This document shows, piece after piece, positions 16,798-24,793 of a stretch of DNA of 64,000 bases. The DNA is from Streptomyces sp. NBC_00461 (lineage in GTDB: Bacteria; Actinomycetota; Actinomycetes; Streptomycetales; Streptomycetaceae): NCBI RefSeq assembly GCF_036013935.1, contig NZ_CP107902.1:8093001-8157000 (forward strand), read 5' to 3'. Numbering within the stretch: the first letter of the stretch is position 1; every line of letters starts with the position of its first letter. Position numbers and translations under genes: made by a program. The notes beneath the pieces were generated by a model. The model had not been told where the DNA came from and did no database searches. It saw only the letters and a list, made by a program, of their open reading frames with translations.

Positions 16798-18828
16798 ATG
16801 AATCTGAAGAGAGTCCTGCCGTACGGCGTGGCCGCGGCCCTCGCCCTGCCCCTCGCGGGCCTGAGCCAGGGCACCGCGCTCGCCGCCACCGACTACCAGG
16901 CCGAGAACGCCCAGATCTCGCAGGGCACCGTGGCCACCAACCACACCGGATACACGGGCACCGGCTTCGTCGACTACACCAACGTCAAGGGTTCCTCCGT
17001 GGAGTTCACGGTGAGCGCGGCCGCCGCGGGCACCTCGGCGGTGACCTTCCGGTACGCCAACGGCACGTCAGTGGACCGCCCGATGGACATCTCGGTGGGC
17101 GGCACGGTCGTCGCCTCCGCTGTGTCCTTCCCGGCCACAGCCGACTGGAACACCTGGACCACGAAGACCGTCAACGTCCCGCTCACCGCCGGCTCCGACA
17201 AGATCCGCGCGACCGCCACCACCGCGAACGGCGGCCCCAACCTGGACCGGATCAGCGTCGACGCGGCGGCCGACGCCCAGGCTCCGACCCGCCCCGGCCC
17301 GCCCAGTTGCTCCGACATCGGGGAAGACACGCTCACCCTGGCCTGGGGTGCCTCGACGGACAACGTGGCCGTGACGGCGTACGACCTGTACGAGCACGGC
17401 AACAAGATCGGTGAGGTGCCGGGGAGTTCGACCTCCAGGACGCTGACCGGGCTGACCCCGAACACCACCTACGACCTCACCGTCATCGCCCGCGACGCGG
17501 CGGGCAACACCTCCTCCGCCAGCCCCGTCGTCGACTGCACCACCAAGCCCAGCTCCGACACCACCGCGCCGACCAGGCCGGGCACCCTGTCCGCCGCCGG
17601 CGTCACGGCGAACAGCGCCGACCTGACGTGGGGTGCCTCCACGGACGACCGGGCCGTCGTCGCCTACGACGTGCGCAGCGCCGGCACCGTCTACAAGACC
17701 GTTACCTCCGGCACGTCCACGACGCTCACCGGGCTCGCCTGCAACAGCCCGTACTCGCTGAACGTGGCAGCCCGCGACGCAGCGGGCAATGTCTCACCGG
17801 AGAGCAACACGGTGAGTTTCACGACCAAGGCGTGCGCGACGGACGGCGGCGTCCCGTCCTCCGTCTCCACCCTCTCCACCGGCTGGACCATCCCCTGGGG
17901 CACCTACTGGATGCCCGACGGGAAGACCGCGCTGGTCACCGAGCGGGACGACTTCCGGGTCTGGAAGGTGACCAAGGACGGCACGCGGACCCAGGTCGGC
18001 ACGGTCCCCAACGCCGTCACCACCAACGGCGAGGGCGGTCTGCTCGGCGTGGCGGCCGACCCCAGGTGGGACACCAACCACTACGTCTACTTCATGCACA
18101 CCGCGTCCGAAGGCAACCGCGTGGTCCGCATGACCTACGACGGCACGAGTCTCAGCGACTACAAGGTCCTGCTCCAGGGCATCAAGAAGAACCGCTACCA
18201 CAACGGCGGCCGCCTCCTCTTCGGCCCCGACGGCTACCTGTACGTCTCCACCGGCGAGGCCCAGACGCCCGACCTCGCGCAGGACAAGAACTCCCTCAAC
18301 GGCAAGATCCTGCGCATGACGACGGACGGGAAGGCGGCCCCCGGCAACCCGTTCGGCAACTACGTCTACAGCCTCGGCCACCGCAACCCGCAGGGCCTCG
18401 CCTTCGACCGCAACGGCCGCCTGTGGGAAGCGGAGTTCGGCAACAGCTCCAAGGACGAACTGAACCTCATCAAGCCGGGCGCCAACTACGGCTGGCCCAC
18501 CTGCGAGGGCAACTGCAGCGTCTCCGGGATGACCAACCCGAAGGCCACCTGGAACGTCTCCGAGGCCTCGCCCAGCGGCATCGCGATCGTCCGCAACGTC
18601 GTCTACATGGCCTCGCTGCGCGGCGAACGGCTGTGGCGGATCCCGATCAACGGCGACAACGAGAGCGTCGGCACACCGACGGCGTACTACGTGGGAACGT
18701 ACGGCCGTCTGCGGACCGTGACCAAGGTGCCGGGCTCCGACCAGCTGTGGCTGTCGACCACCAACTGCGACAACAACGGAAACGAGCCGGACGGATCGGA
18801 CAAGCTCTTCCGGGTGAACATCAGCTGA
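16798..18828 (+). CDS. Secreted PQQ-dependent sugar dehydrogenase with CBM and two FN3 domains
   Basis: A 676-residue protein from ATG 16798, 11 bp after the GH27-GH18 stop. Signal peptide to about residue 30; CBM35/CBM6-like module about 31-158 (YQAENAQ... NLDRISVD); two FN3 domains about 165-345; then a six-bladed beta-propeller of the soluble glucose/sorbosone dehydrogenase family to the end. The PQQ-site His is in RYHNGGRLLFGPDGYLYVS (H468), and the Arg follows in GHRNPQGLAFD. It would oxidise a sugar or oligosaccharide released outside the cell and pass electrons on. It is the natural user of the cofactor made by the pqq genes at the head of the same gene run. Confidence 0.88.
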   Translation: MNLKRVLPYGVAAALALPLAGLSQGTALAATDYQAENAQISQGTVATNHTGYTGTGFVDYTNVKGSSVEFTVSAAAAGTSAVTFRYANGTSVDRPMDISVGGTVVASAVSFPATADWNTWTTKTVNVPLTAGSDKIRATATTANGGPNLDRISVDAAADAQAPTRPGPPSCSDIGEDTLTLAWGASTDNVAVTAYDLYEHGNKIGEVPGSSTSRTLTGLTPNTTYDLTVIARDAAGNTSSASPVVDCTTKPSSDTTAPTRPGTLSAAGVTANSADLTWGASTDDRAVVAYDVRSAGTVYKTVTSGTSTTLTGLACNSPYSLNVAARDAAGNVSPESNTVSFTTKACATDGGVPSSVSTLSTGWTIPWGTYWMPDGKTALVTERDDFRVWKVTKDGTRTQVGTVPNAVTTNGEGGLLGVAADPRWDTNHYVYFMHTASEGNRVVRMTYDGTSLSDYKVLLQGIKKNRYHNGGRLLFGPDGYLYVSTGEAQTPDLAQDKNSLNGKILRMTTDGKAAPGNPFGNYVYSLGHRNPQGLAFDRNGRLWEAEFGNSSKDELNLIKPGANYGWPTCEGNCSVSGMTNPKATWNVSEASPSGIAIVRNVVYMASLRGERLWRIPINGDNESVGTPTAYYVGTYGRLRTVTKVPGSDQLWLSTTNCDNNGNEPDGSDKLFRVNIS

Positions 18829-18858
18829 GTGAACATCAGCTGAGCGAACGTCGCCTGA
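18814..18858 (+). repeat. 15-bp tandem triplication across a stop codon
   Basis: GTGAACATCAGCTGA at 18814-18828 is repeated exactly at 18829-18843 and, with four changes, at 18844-18858 (GCGAACGTCGCCTGA). Each copy encodes V/A-N-I/V-S/A-stop, so the dehydrogenase gene ends in three stop codons in frame. Confidence 0.95.
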
Positions 18859-18871
18859 CGGGACGTCAGGC
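18853..18871. terminator. Hairpin at the end of the pqq/GH operon
   Basis: GCCTGACG (18853-18860) pairs perfectly with CGTCAGGC (18864-18871) around a 3-nt loop. It overlaps the stop of the convergent acyl-CoA synthetase gene and may act in both directions. Confidence 0.55.
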
Positions 18872-20692
18872 CCGGTAGAGCGCCTCGACCTCGTTGGCGT
18901 AGGCGTTCTCGATGGCCTTCCGCTTCAGCTTCAGGGACGGGGTCAGCAGACCGTGTTCCTCGGTGAACGGCTGGGCCAGTATGCGGAAGGTGCGGATCGA
19001 CTCGGCCTGGGAGACGAGGGTGTTGGCGGCGACCACCGCGCGCCGCACCTCCGTCTCCAGGTCGGCGTCGCGCACCAGCTGGGCCGGTGACATCTGCGGC
19101 TTGCCACGCATCGTCAGCCAGTGCTCGACGGCCTCCTGGTCGAGGGTGACCAGGGCGGCGATGTACGGGCGGTCGTTGCCGACGACTATGCACTGGTTGA
19201 CCAGCGGATGGTCGCGGACACGCTCCTCCAGCACCGCCGGGGAGACGCTCTTGCCGCCGGAGGTCACGAGGATCTCCTTCTTGCGGCCGGTGATGGTGAG
19301 GTAGCCGTCCTCGTCGAGGGCGCCCAGGTCACCGGTGGCGAGCCAGCCGTCGTGCAGGGTCGCGTCGGTGGCCTTCTGGTTGTTCAGGTAGCCCTGGAAG
19401 ATGTTGGCGCCGTGCAACCAGATCTCGCTGTCGTCCCCGATGTGCACGGTGACGCCCGGGATGGGCTGCCCGACGGTGCCGTAACGAGTGCGCCCCGGCG
19501 GGTTGGCGGTCGCGGCCGCCGTCGACTCCGTGAGGCCGTAGCCCTCGTAGATCTGCACACCCGCGCCCGCGAAGAACAGGCCGAGCCGCCGGTCCATCGC
19601 CGAGCCGCCCGAGATGGCGTTGCGGAGGCGGCCGCCCATGGCGGCCCGGACCTTGGAGTACACGAGCTTGTCGAACAGCTGGTGCTGCATGCGCAGACCC
19701 GCCGACGGGCCCGGACCGATGCCCCAGGCCTTCGCCTCGACGGCGTCCGCGTACTTCACGGCGACGTCGACGGCCTTCTCGAACGGCCCCGCCTTGCCCT
19801 CCTTCTCGGCCTTGCGGCGGGAGGCGTTGAAGACCTTCTCGAAGATGTACGGCACCGCGAGGATGAACGTCGGCTTGAACACCTGCAGGTCCGGCAGCAG
19901 TGCGGCGGCGTTCAGCTGCGGCTGGTGGCCGAAGCGGATCCCGTGGCGGATCGCGGTGACCTGCACCATCCGCCCGAAGACGTGCGCGAGCGGCAGGAAC
20001 AGCAGGGTCGCCGCCTCGTCGCCCTTCTTGGAGTGGAACACCGGCCCCATGTGCTCGGCGACCGTGTCCGCCTCGTACATGAAGCTGGCGTGCGTGATGA
20101 CACAGCCCTTGGGGCGGCCCGTGGTGCCCGAGGTGTAGATGACCGTCGCGGTCGAGTCGGGCGTGACCGCCTGACGGTGCCGGTGGACCACGTCGTCGTC
20201 GATGTACGCGCCGGCGTCGTACAGCTCCTGCACGGCGTCGGAGTCGAGCTGCCACAGCTGGTGCAGGTGCGGCAGCCGGTCGATGACGGTGGCGATCGTC
20301 ATCGCGTGGTCCTCGTGCTCCACGACCGCCGCCGTGCACTCGGCGTCGTACAGCGCCCAGAAGCACTGCTCGGCCGACGAGGTGGGGTAGATCGGCACCA
20401 CCTGCGCGCCGATCGTCCACAGCGCGAAGTCGAAGAGGGTCCACTCGTAGCGGGTACGGGACATGATCGCGACGCGGTCGCCGAACCGGATGCCGCGGGC
20501 GAGCAGCCCCTTGGCGAGGGCCAGCACCTCGTCCCGGAACTCGGCCGAGGTCACGTCACGCCACTGTTCCTGCTCGTCCTTGCGGCCGAGAGCGATGTGC
20601 AGCGGGTCGTCCTGGGCACGCTCGAAGACGACGTCGGCCAGGCCGCCCACCGGCGGTGACAACGCCAACGGAGGGTTGGTGAACTCGCGCAA
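18866..20692 (-). CDS. Long-chain fatty-acid--CoA ligase (AMP-binding)
   Basis: Called as 608 residues from TTG 20692 (LREFTNPPLALSPP), with GGGGAG just upstream. The frame stays open to a GTG at 20821 (651 residues), but the extra codons have many A/T third bases and look non-coding. ATP/AMP motif YTSGTTGRPKG, a SGGSAMDRRLGLFF helix, YEGYGLTES, the hinge DLGALDEDGYLTITGRKKE and the catalytic Lys region LKLKRKAIENAY are all present. It activates fatty acids to acyl-CoA for beta-oxidation or lipid synthesis. It stands alone, convergent with the PQQ dehydrogenase. Confidence 0.92.
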   Translation of the reverse strand: MREFTNPPLALSPPVGGLADVVFERAQDDPLHIALGRKDEQEQWRDVTSAEFRDEVLALAKGLLARGIRFGDRVAIMSRTRYEWTLFDFALWTIGAQVVPIYPTSSAEQCFWALYDAECTAAVVEHEDHAMTIATVIDRLPHLHQLWQLDSDAVQELYDAGAYIDDDVVHRHRQAVTPDSTATVIYTSGTTGRPKGCVITHASFMYEADTVAEHMGPVFHSKKGDEAATLLFLPLAHVFGRMVQVTAIRHGIRFGHQPQLNAAALLPDLQVFKPTFILAVPYIFEKVFNASRRKAEKEGKAGPFEKAVDVAVKYADAVEAKAWGIGPGPSAGLRMQHQLFDKLVYSKVRAAMGGRLRNAISGGSAMDRRLGLFFAGAGVQIYEGYGLTESTAAATANPPGRTRYGTVGQPIPGVTVHIGDDSEIWLHGANIFQGYLNNQKATDATLHDGWLATGDLGALDEDGYLTITGRKKEILVTSGGKSVSPAVLEERVRDHPLVNQCIVVGNDRPYIAALVTLDQEAVEHWLTMRGKPQMSPAQLVRDADLETEVRRAVVAANTLVSQAESIRTFRILAQPFTEEHGLLTPSLKLKRKAIENAYANEVEALYRA

Positions 20693-20947
20693 ACCCCGCT
20701 CCCCGCTCCTCAGCGCCCTGTAATGAGTGACACTCCGTGCAGCGCCGTGAAAGCTACCCCACACGGGGAGAGGGCGGGAGGGGGGTCGAAGCCGGGCGGT
20801 GGCCTCGTGCGTGCTGGTCACGGCCCGGAAAATGCGCTCACATCGGTAAGGGTCGGACAGAAACCTGACGGTTGAGTAAGTTTCGGTCCCCTAATCTCCA
20901 CCGAATCTGTACGACCTTGCCGCGGCCCCCGCCGCACGTCAGCGGCC

Positions 20948-21556
20948 TCATCCGCGGGCCCCGGTCCTCTCCCCCGTCAGCGCAGGAACGGCGGATTCCG
21001 TCACACCCTTCCGGGGCGCCCGCACCGTCCTGACCAGCGTGGCCACGAGGGCTCCCGCGGCCGTCGCGGTCAGTCCCGCCACCACCGCCGCCGAGTTGAG
21101 CCCCGAGGCGAACGCGGCCCGCAGCGTGTGTTCGGAGAAGGTGCCGCGCAGTGCGCCGGCCGCGCCGCCCGCCAGGGCGTGGGCCGCGTCGTGCGGCAAG
21201 GTGCCTTGCATACGCGATGTCACCACGGTTCCGTAGACCGCGATGCCGAGCGCATAGCCGAGCTGGCGGAAGGTGTTGACCGCGCCGCCCGCCATCCCCG
21301 ACCGCTCCGGCTCCACGGCGGCCAGCGCCGCACCCGCTATACCGGGTGAGACCAGCCCCGTACCGACACCGACCAGTACCAGTCCCGGCACCAGCGCTGT
21401 CGCCGTCGACTCCGCGCCCAGGACGGTCGTGCAGAACTGCCCGGTGCCGACCAGCAGCAGCCCTCCGCCGACGGTGATCCGGGCCGGCACACCGTGCAGC
21501 AGCCGTCCGCCGACCCCGGCCACCACGAAGGCCGGCACGGACATCCAAAACTCAAG
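20948..21556 (-). pseudogene. C-terminal fragment of a DHA2-type MFS drug transporter
   Basis: About 200 codons from the end of an EmrB/QacA-type efflux protein. Membrane segments such as ITVGGGLLLVGTGQFCTTVL and ALVPGLVLVGVGTGLVSPG and the signature GMAGGAVNTFRQLGYALGIAVYG are intact, but the first roughly 300 residues of a 480-520-residue family are missing. The frame continues upstream of ATG 21544 as LEFW and stops exactly at the TAG that ends the LysR gene, so the 5' part was lost by a deletion joining the two. The remaining half cannot make a functional transporter. Confidence 0.8.
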
Positions 21557-22429
21557 CTAGCCGGTGCGCCGGCGCTGCAGCCGGTCCCCGCCCGCCAGGA
21601 TCACTCCCGCGAGGGCGTCCGCCGCGCCCTGTGCCGAGGCGCGGCGGCGGCCGTGGACGAGGACGAAGTCGACGCGGCCCAGCTCGGGGAGGCCGGAGCG
21701 TTCGGGGACGCGGACCAGGCCCGGCGGGACCAGACCCCGGGAGTGGGCCATCACACCCAGGCCCGCGCGGGCCGCGGCGATCAGCCCGTTGAGGCTGCCG
21801 CTCGTGCACGCGATGCGCCACTGCCGCCCCTGGCGCTCCAACGCCTCCAGGGCGAGGGCACGCGTGATGCCCGGCGGCGGATACACGATCAGCGGCACCG
21901 GGCGGTCGGCGTCCAGACGCAGCCGTTCCGCGCCGATCCACACCAGCTCGTCGTGCCAGACCAGCTCGCCCCTCGGCTCCTCGGGGCGCCGCTTGGCCAG
22001 CACCAGGTCCAGCTTCCCGGCGGCGAGCTGCTCGTGCAGGGTGCCCGACAGCTCGACCGTCAGCTCCAGGTCGACCTCGGGATGATCGTGCCGGAAGCCC
22101 TCCAGGATCTCCGGCAACCGGGTCAGCACGAAGTCCTCGGAGGCGCCGAAGCGCAGCCGACCGCGCAGCCGGGTGCCCGTGAAGAACGCCGACGCCTGCT
22201 CCTGCACCTCCAGGATCCTGCGCGCGAACCCGAGCATCGCCTCGCCGTCCTCCGTCAGCTCCACGGAGTGGGTGTCCCGGGTGAACAACTGCCGCCCGGT
22301 GGCGTCCTCAAGCCGCCGCACATGCTGGCTCACCGTCGACTGGCGCAGCCCGAGCCGCCGGGCGGCCTGCGTGAAGCTCAGGGTCTGGGCGACCGCCAGG
22401 AAGGTACGCAGGTGAGAGGGGTCGTACAT
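21557..22429 (-). CDS. LysR-type transcriptional regulator
   Basis: A 290-residue LysR protein with the N-terminal winged HTH (HLRTFLAVAQTLSFTQAARRLGLRQSTVSQHVRRLED) and a substrate-binding effector domain (LRFGASEDFVLTRLPEILEGF, LDLVLAKRRP, GLGVMAHSRGLVP). It is divergent from the BASS-type transporter at 22515. The 85-bp spacer holds a LysR-type inverted repeat (22450-22464), so it probably controls that transporter and itself. The downstream MFS fragment is presumably what remains of a former operon partner. Confidence 0.93.
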   Translation of the reverse strand: MYDPSHLRTFLAVAQTLSFTQAARRLGLRQSTVSQHVRRLEDATGRQLFTRDTHSVELTEDGEAMLGFARRILEVQEQASAFFTGTRLRGRLRFGASEDFVLTRLPEILEGFRHDHPEVDLELTVELSGTLHEQLAAGKLDLVLAKRRPEEPRGELVWHDELVWIGAERLRLDADRPVPLIVYPPPGITRALALEALERQGRQWRIACTSGSLNGLIAAARAGLGVMAHSRGLVPPGLVRVPERSGLPELGRVDFVLVHGRRRASAQGAADALAGVILAGGDRLQRRRTG

Positions 22430-22449
22430 ACCGACAACGGTAGCCGCTT

Positions 22450-22464
22450 ATCGCGGAACGCGAT
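22450..22464. promoter_or_regulatory. LysR-type operator (T-N11-A)
   Basis: ATCGC-GGAAC-GCGAT, a perfect 5-bp inverted repeat with 5-bp spacer and the T-N11-A core expected for LysR proteins. It lies in the lysR/BASS divergent region. Confidence 0.6.
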
Positions 22465-22514
22465 GACAGTCAGAGCGGTATGACGGATTCCCGATCAGCT
22501 GCCGGAGGAGGACG

Positions 22515-23621
22515 ATGAACAGGGGCCCTGCGGGCCTCGGACAGCGACCAGCAATCAGCAAGTGGAGCACCGTGAAACGCCTGCAATGGCCGGCTTGGAT
22601 GCCGATCGACCCGTACATCCTGCTGCTGCTCGGGACGGTGGGTCTCGCGGCCCTCCTCCCGGCGCGCGGGGCCGCGGCCGACGTGGCCTCCGGCGCCTCC
22701 ACGGCAGCGATCGCCTTCCTCTTCTTCCTGTACGGCGCACGGCTCTCGACCCGTGAGGCGATGGACGGGCTCAAGCACTGGCGGCTCCACGTCACCGTTC
22801 TGGCCTGTACGTTCGTGATCTTCCCGCTGCTGGGCCTGGCCGCCCGCGGTCTCGTCCCGGTCCTGCTGACCCAACCGCTCTACCAGGGCCTGCTCTTCCT
22901 CACGCTCGTCCCGTCGACCATCCAGTCCTCGATCGCCTTCACGTCGATGGCCCGCGGAAACGTGCCCGCCGCGATCTGCGCGGGCTCCTTCTCCTCCCTG
23001 GTCGGCATCGTCATCACCCCGCTCCTGGCGGCCGCCGTGCTCGGCAACAGCGCCGGCGGGTTCTCCACCGACTCGCTCGTCCAGATCGTGCTGCAGCTGC
23101 TGGTGCCGTTCCTGGCGGGACAGCTGCTGCGCCGCTGGATCGGCGGGTTCGTCGCCCGGCACAAGAAGGTCCTCGGCCTGGTCGACCGCGGCTCGATACT
23201 CCTCGTCGTCTACACGGCGTTCAGCGAGGGCATGGTCCAGGGCATCTGGCACCAGGTGAGCCCTGCCAGGCTGGGCGGTCTGCTGGTCGTCGAGGCCGTG
23301 CTGCTCGCCGTGATGCTCGCCCTGACCTGGTACGGCGGCAGGGCACTGCGGTTCAACCGGGAGGACCGGATCGCCATCCAGTTCGCCGGCTCCAAGAAGT
23401 CCCTCGCCTCCGGACTGCCCATGGCGAGCGTCCTGTTCGGCGCGCACGCCTCACTGGCCGTGCTGCCGCTGATGCTCTTCCACCAGATGCAGCTGATGGT
23501 GTGCGCGGTGATCGCCAAGCGCCGCTCGCACGATCCCGTTGAGGAGAACGCGCAGGTCACCGGGTCCGCGCCAGCCGCACCGTCACGAACCGCGGTCGGT
23601 ACAGGGTCACGTTCGCGTTGA
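22515..23621 (+). CDS. Bile acid:sodium symporter-family (BASS/SBF-like) transporter
   Basis: A 368-residue membrane protein from ATG 22515, chosen for the strong GGAGGAGG just upstream; GTG 22572 is an alternative closer to the conserved start (VKRLQWPAWMPIDPYILLLL). About ten hydrophobic helices are seen, with SBF-like signatures STAAIAFLFFLYGARLS, LVPSTIQSSIAFTSMARGN and QFAGSKKSLASGLPMAS. The family exchanges or takes up organic anions with Na+ or H+. Regulation by the divergent LysR protein is likely. The last 65 bp overlap the convergent secreted protein gene at 23557. Confidence 0.87.
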   Translation: MNRGPAGLGQRPAISKWSTVKRLQWPAWMPIDPYILLLLGTVGLAALLPARGAAADVASGASTAAIAFLFFLYGARLSTREAMDGLKHWRLHVTVLACTFVIFPLLGLAARGLVPVLLTQPLYQGLLFLTLVPSTIQSSIAFTSMARGNVPAAICAGSFSSLVGIVITPLLAAAVLGNSAGGFSTDSLVQIVLQLLVPFLAGQLLRRWIGGFVARHKKVLGLVDRGSILLVVYTAFSEGMVQGIWHQVSPARLGGLLVVEAVLLAVMLALTWYGGRALRFNREDRIAIQFAGSKKSLASGLPMASVLFGAHASLAVLPLMLFHQMQLMVCAVIAKRRSHDPVEENAQVTGSAPAAPSRTAVGTGSRSR

Positions 23622-24783
23622 TGCTCGCCGAAGCGCCGCCCGTCTCCAGCCAGTTGACGTCGTAGCTCAGCACCAGACGTCCGTCGCCGCTCAGTTCGGG
23701 ATGCACCTGCGGGTTGTACGCGGCGACTCCCGCACCGGGCAGCGAGGGGCTGAAGTCCTTCGCCGGGCCGTGCCACGGCCCGGTGGGGGAGCAGGACCAG
23801 TACGAGGTCACCGTGGTCAGCCCCGCGGTGCCGGCGGCCATCGTGAACAGCACGTACGTACCGCCCTCCCGCACCACCGAGAAGGCGCTGCCCACCCCGG
23901 TGCGCCGTCCGTCGCCGAGCACCGCGCGCGGGCGCGCACCGGTCGCCCACCCGGAACCGTTCCAGTACTGCCAGGCGGCCGGCTCCCCGAGCCGCCCCCT
24001 GGGCACCCGCGCCACATACGCCGACGAGGCCGGCCGGGACGCGGCCTGCCCGTCGTCACCGCCGAACACATACGTCCAGCCGCCCTTCGCGACCAGCGTC
24101 GTGCCGAACAGGACCCGCCGCGAGGGATCGGCGACCAGGCTCTGGTCGAGCACCCTCACCACCGACTCGACCCGCAGACCGGGCAGCGAGAGGGTGGCCA
24201 CCTCGGTGGCGGTCGGCACCCCGTAGATCCACGGCGGCTGCCCGGCGGCCCGCACCCACAGCAGCACCCGGACGACCTGCTCCGAGGAGCCGGGGGAGCG
24301 GGGCTCGACCCGGGCCGCCACGGGCCAACGCCACTGGCCCGGGGCGGGGTCGGGGAAGAGCGGGGCGGGAAGCGTGCGCTTCAGCCGGCCCCCGCCGTCC
24401 ATCACCACGGCCGAGTTGCGCACCAGCGGAGCCGTCGCGTCCCGCCAGGCGGATGACTCGCCGACCGGGCCGGGCGGGCCGTGCACCCGGCCGAGATAGG
24501 TGTCGGAGAACAGCCACAGCAGCCGCCCGTCCGGCAGCCGCACCGAGTGGGTGCCGTCGCCGCCGGTCCAGTCGTCGCTGCGGCCGGCGTCGTCGCCGTA
24601 GCGGGAGAACTCGTCGGTGAGGCGGTCGTCCGCCGACCACGCGGCGACCGTGTGCGGGGTGCAACCGCCCTCCCGTTCACCGTCGTCCGGGAGGGCGGTG
24701 AGCAGCACGGCCCCGAGAACCAGGGCCAGCAGCAGGCCGAGGCCGGTTCCCGTCCGCTGTCGTGCTCGTACGTCGTCGGGCAC
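23557..24783 (-). CDS. Secreted or membrane-anchored beta-propeller protein, function unknown
   Basis: A 408-residue protein with an N-terminal hydrophobic segment (GLGLLLALVLGAVLLTALP, residues 14-32) acting as signal peptide or anchor. The rest looks like a five-bladed propeller related to DUF4185/DUF5005 or GH43/GH32-like folds: LPDGRLLWLFSDTYLG, VRNSAVVMDGG, YVFGGDDGQAASRPASSAYVARVP, and GGTYVLFTMAAG. I do not recognise a specific enzyme. The 3' end overlaps the convergent transporter by 65 bp. It lies 10 bp downstream of the sialidase on the same strand, so the two are probably co-expressed. Confidence 0.7.
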   Translation of the reverse strand: MPDDVRARQRTGTGLGLLLALVLGAVLLTALPDDGEREGGCTPHTVAAWSADDRLTDEFSRYGDDAGRSDDWTGGDGTHSVRLPDGRLLWLFSDTYLGRVHGPPGPVGESSAWRDATAPLVRNSAVVMDGGGRLKRTLPAPLFPDPAPGQWRWPVAARVEPRSPGSSEQVVRVLLWVRAAGQPPWIYGVPTATEVATLSLPGLRVESVVRVLDQSLVADPSRRVLFGTTLVAKGGWTYVFGGDDGQAASRPASSAYVARVPRGRLGEPAAWQYWNGSGWATGARPRAVLGDGRRTGVGSAFSVVREGGTYVLFTMAAGTAGLTTVTSYWSCSPTGPWHGPAKDFSPSLPGAGVAAYNPQVHPELSGDGRLVLSYDVNWLETGGASASINANVTLYRPRFVTVRLARTR

Positions 24784-24793
24784 CCACGGGACG

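Noticed and set aside
20693..20821. Longer acyl-CoA synthetase starting at GTG 20821
   Set aside because: The extra 43 codons have many A/T third bases, unlike the rest, and the family start is near residue 44.
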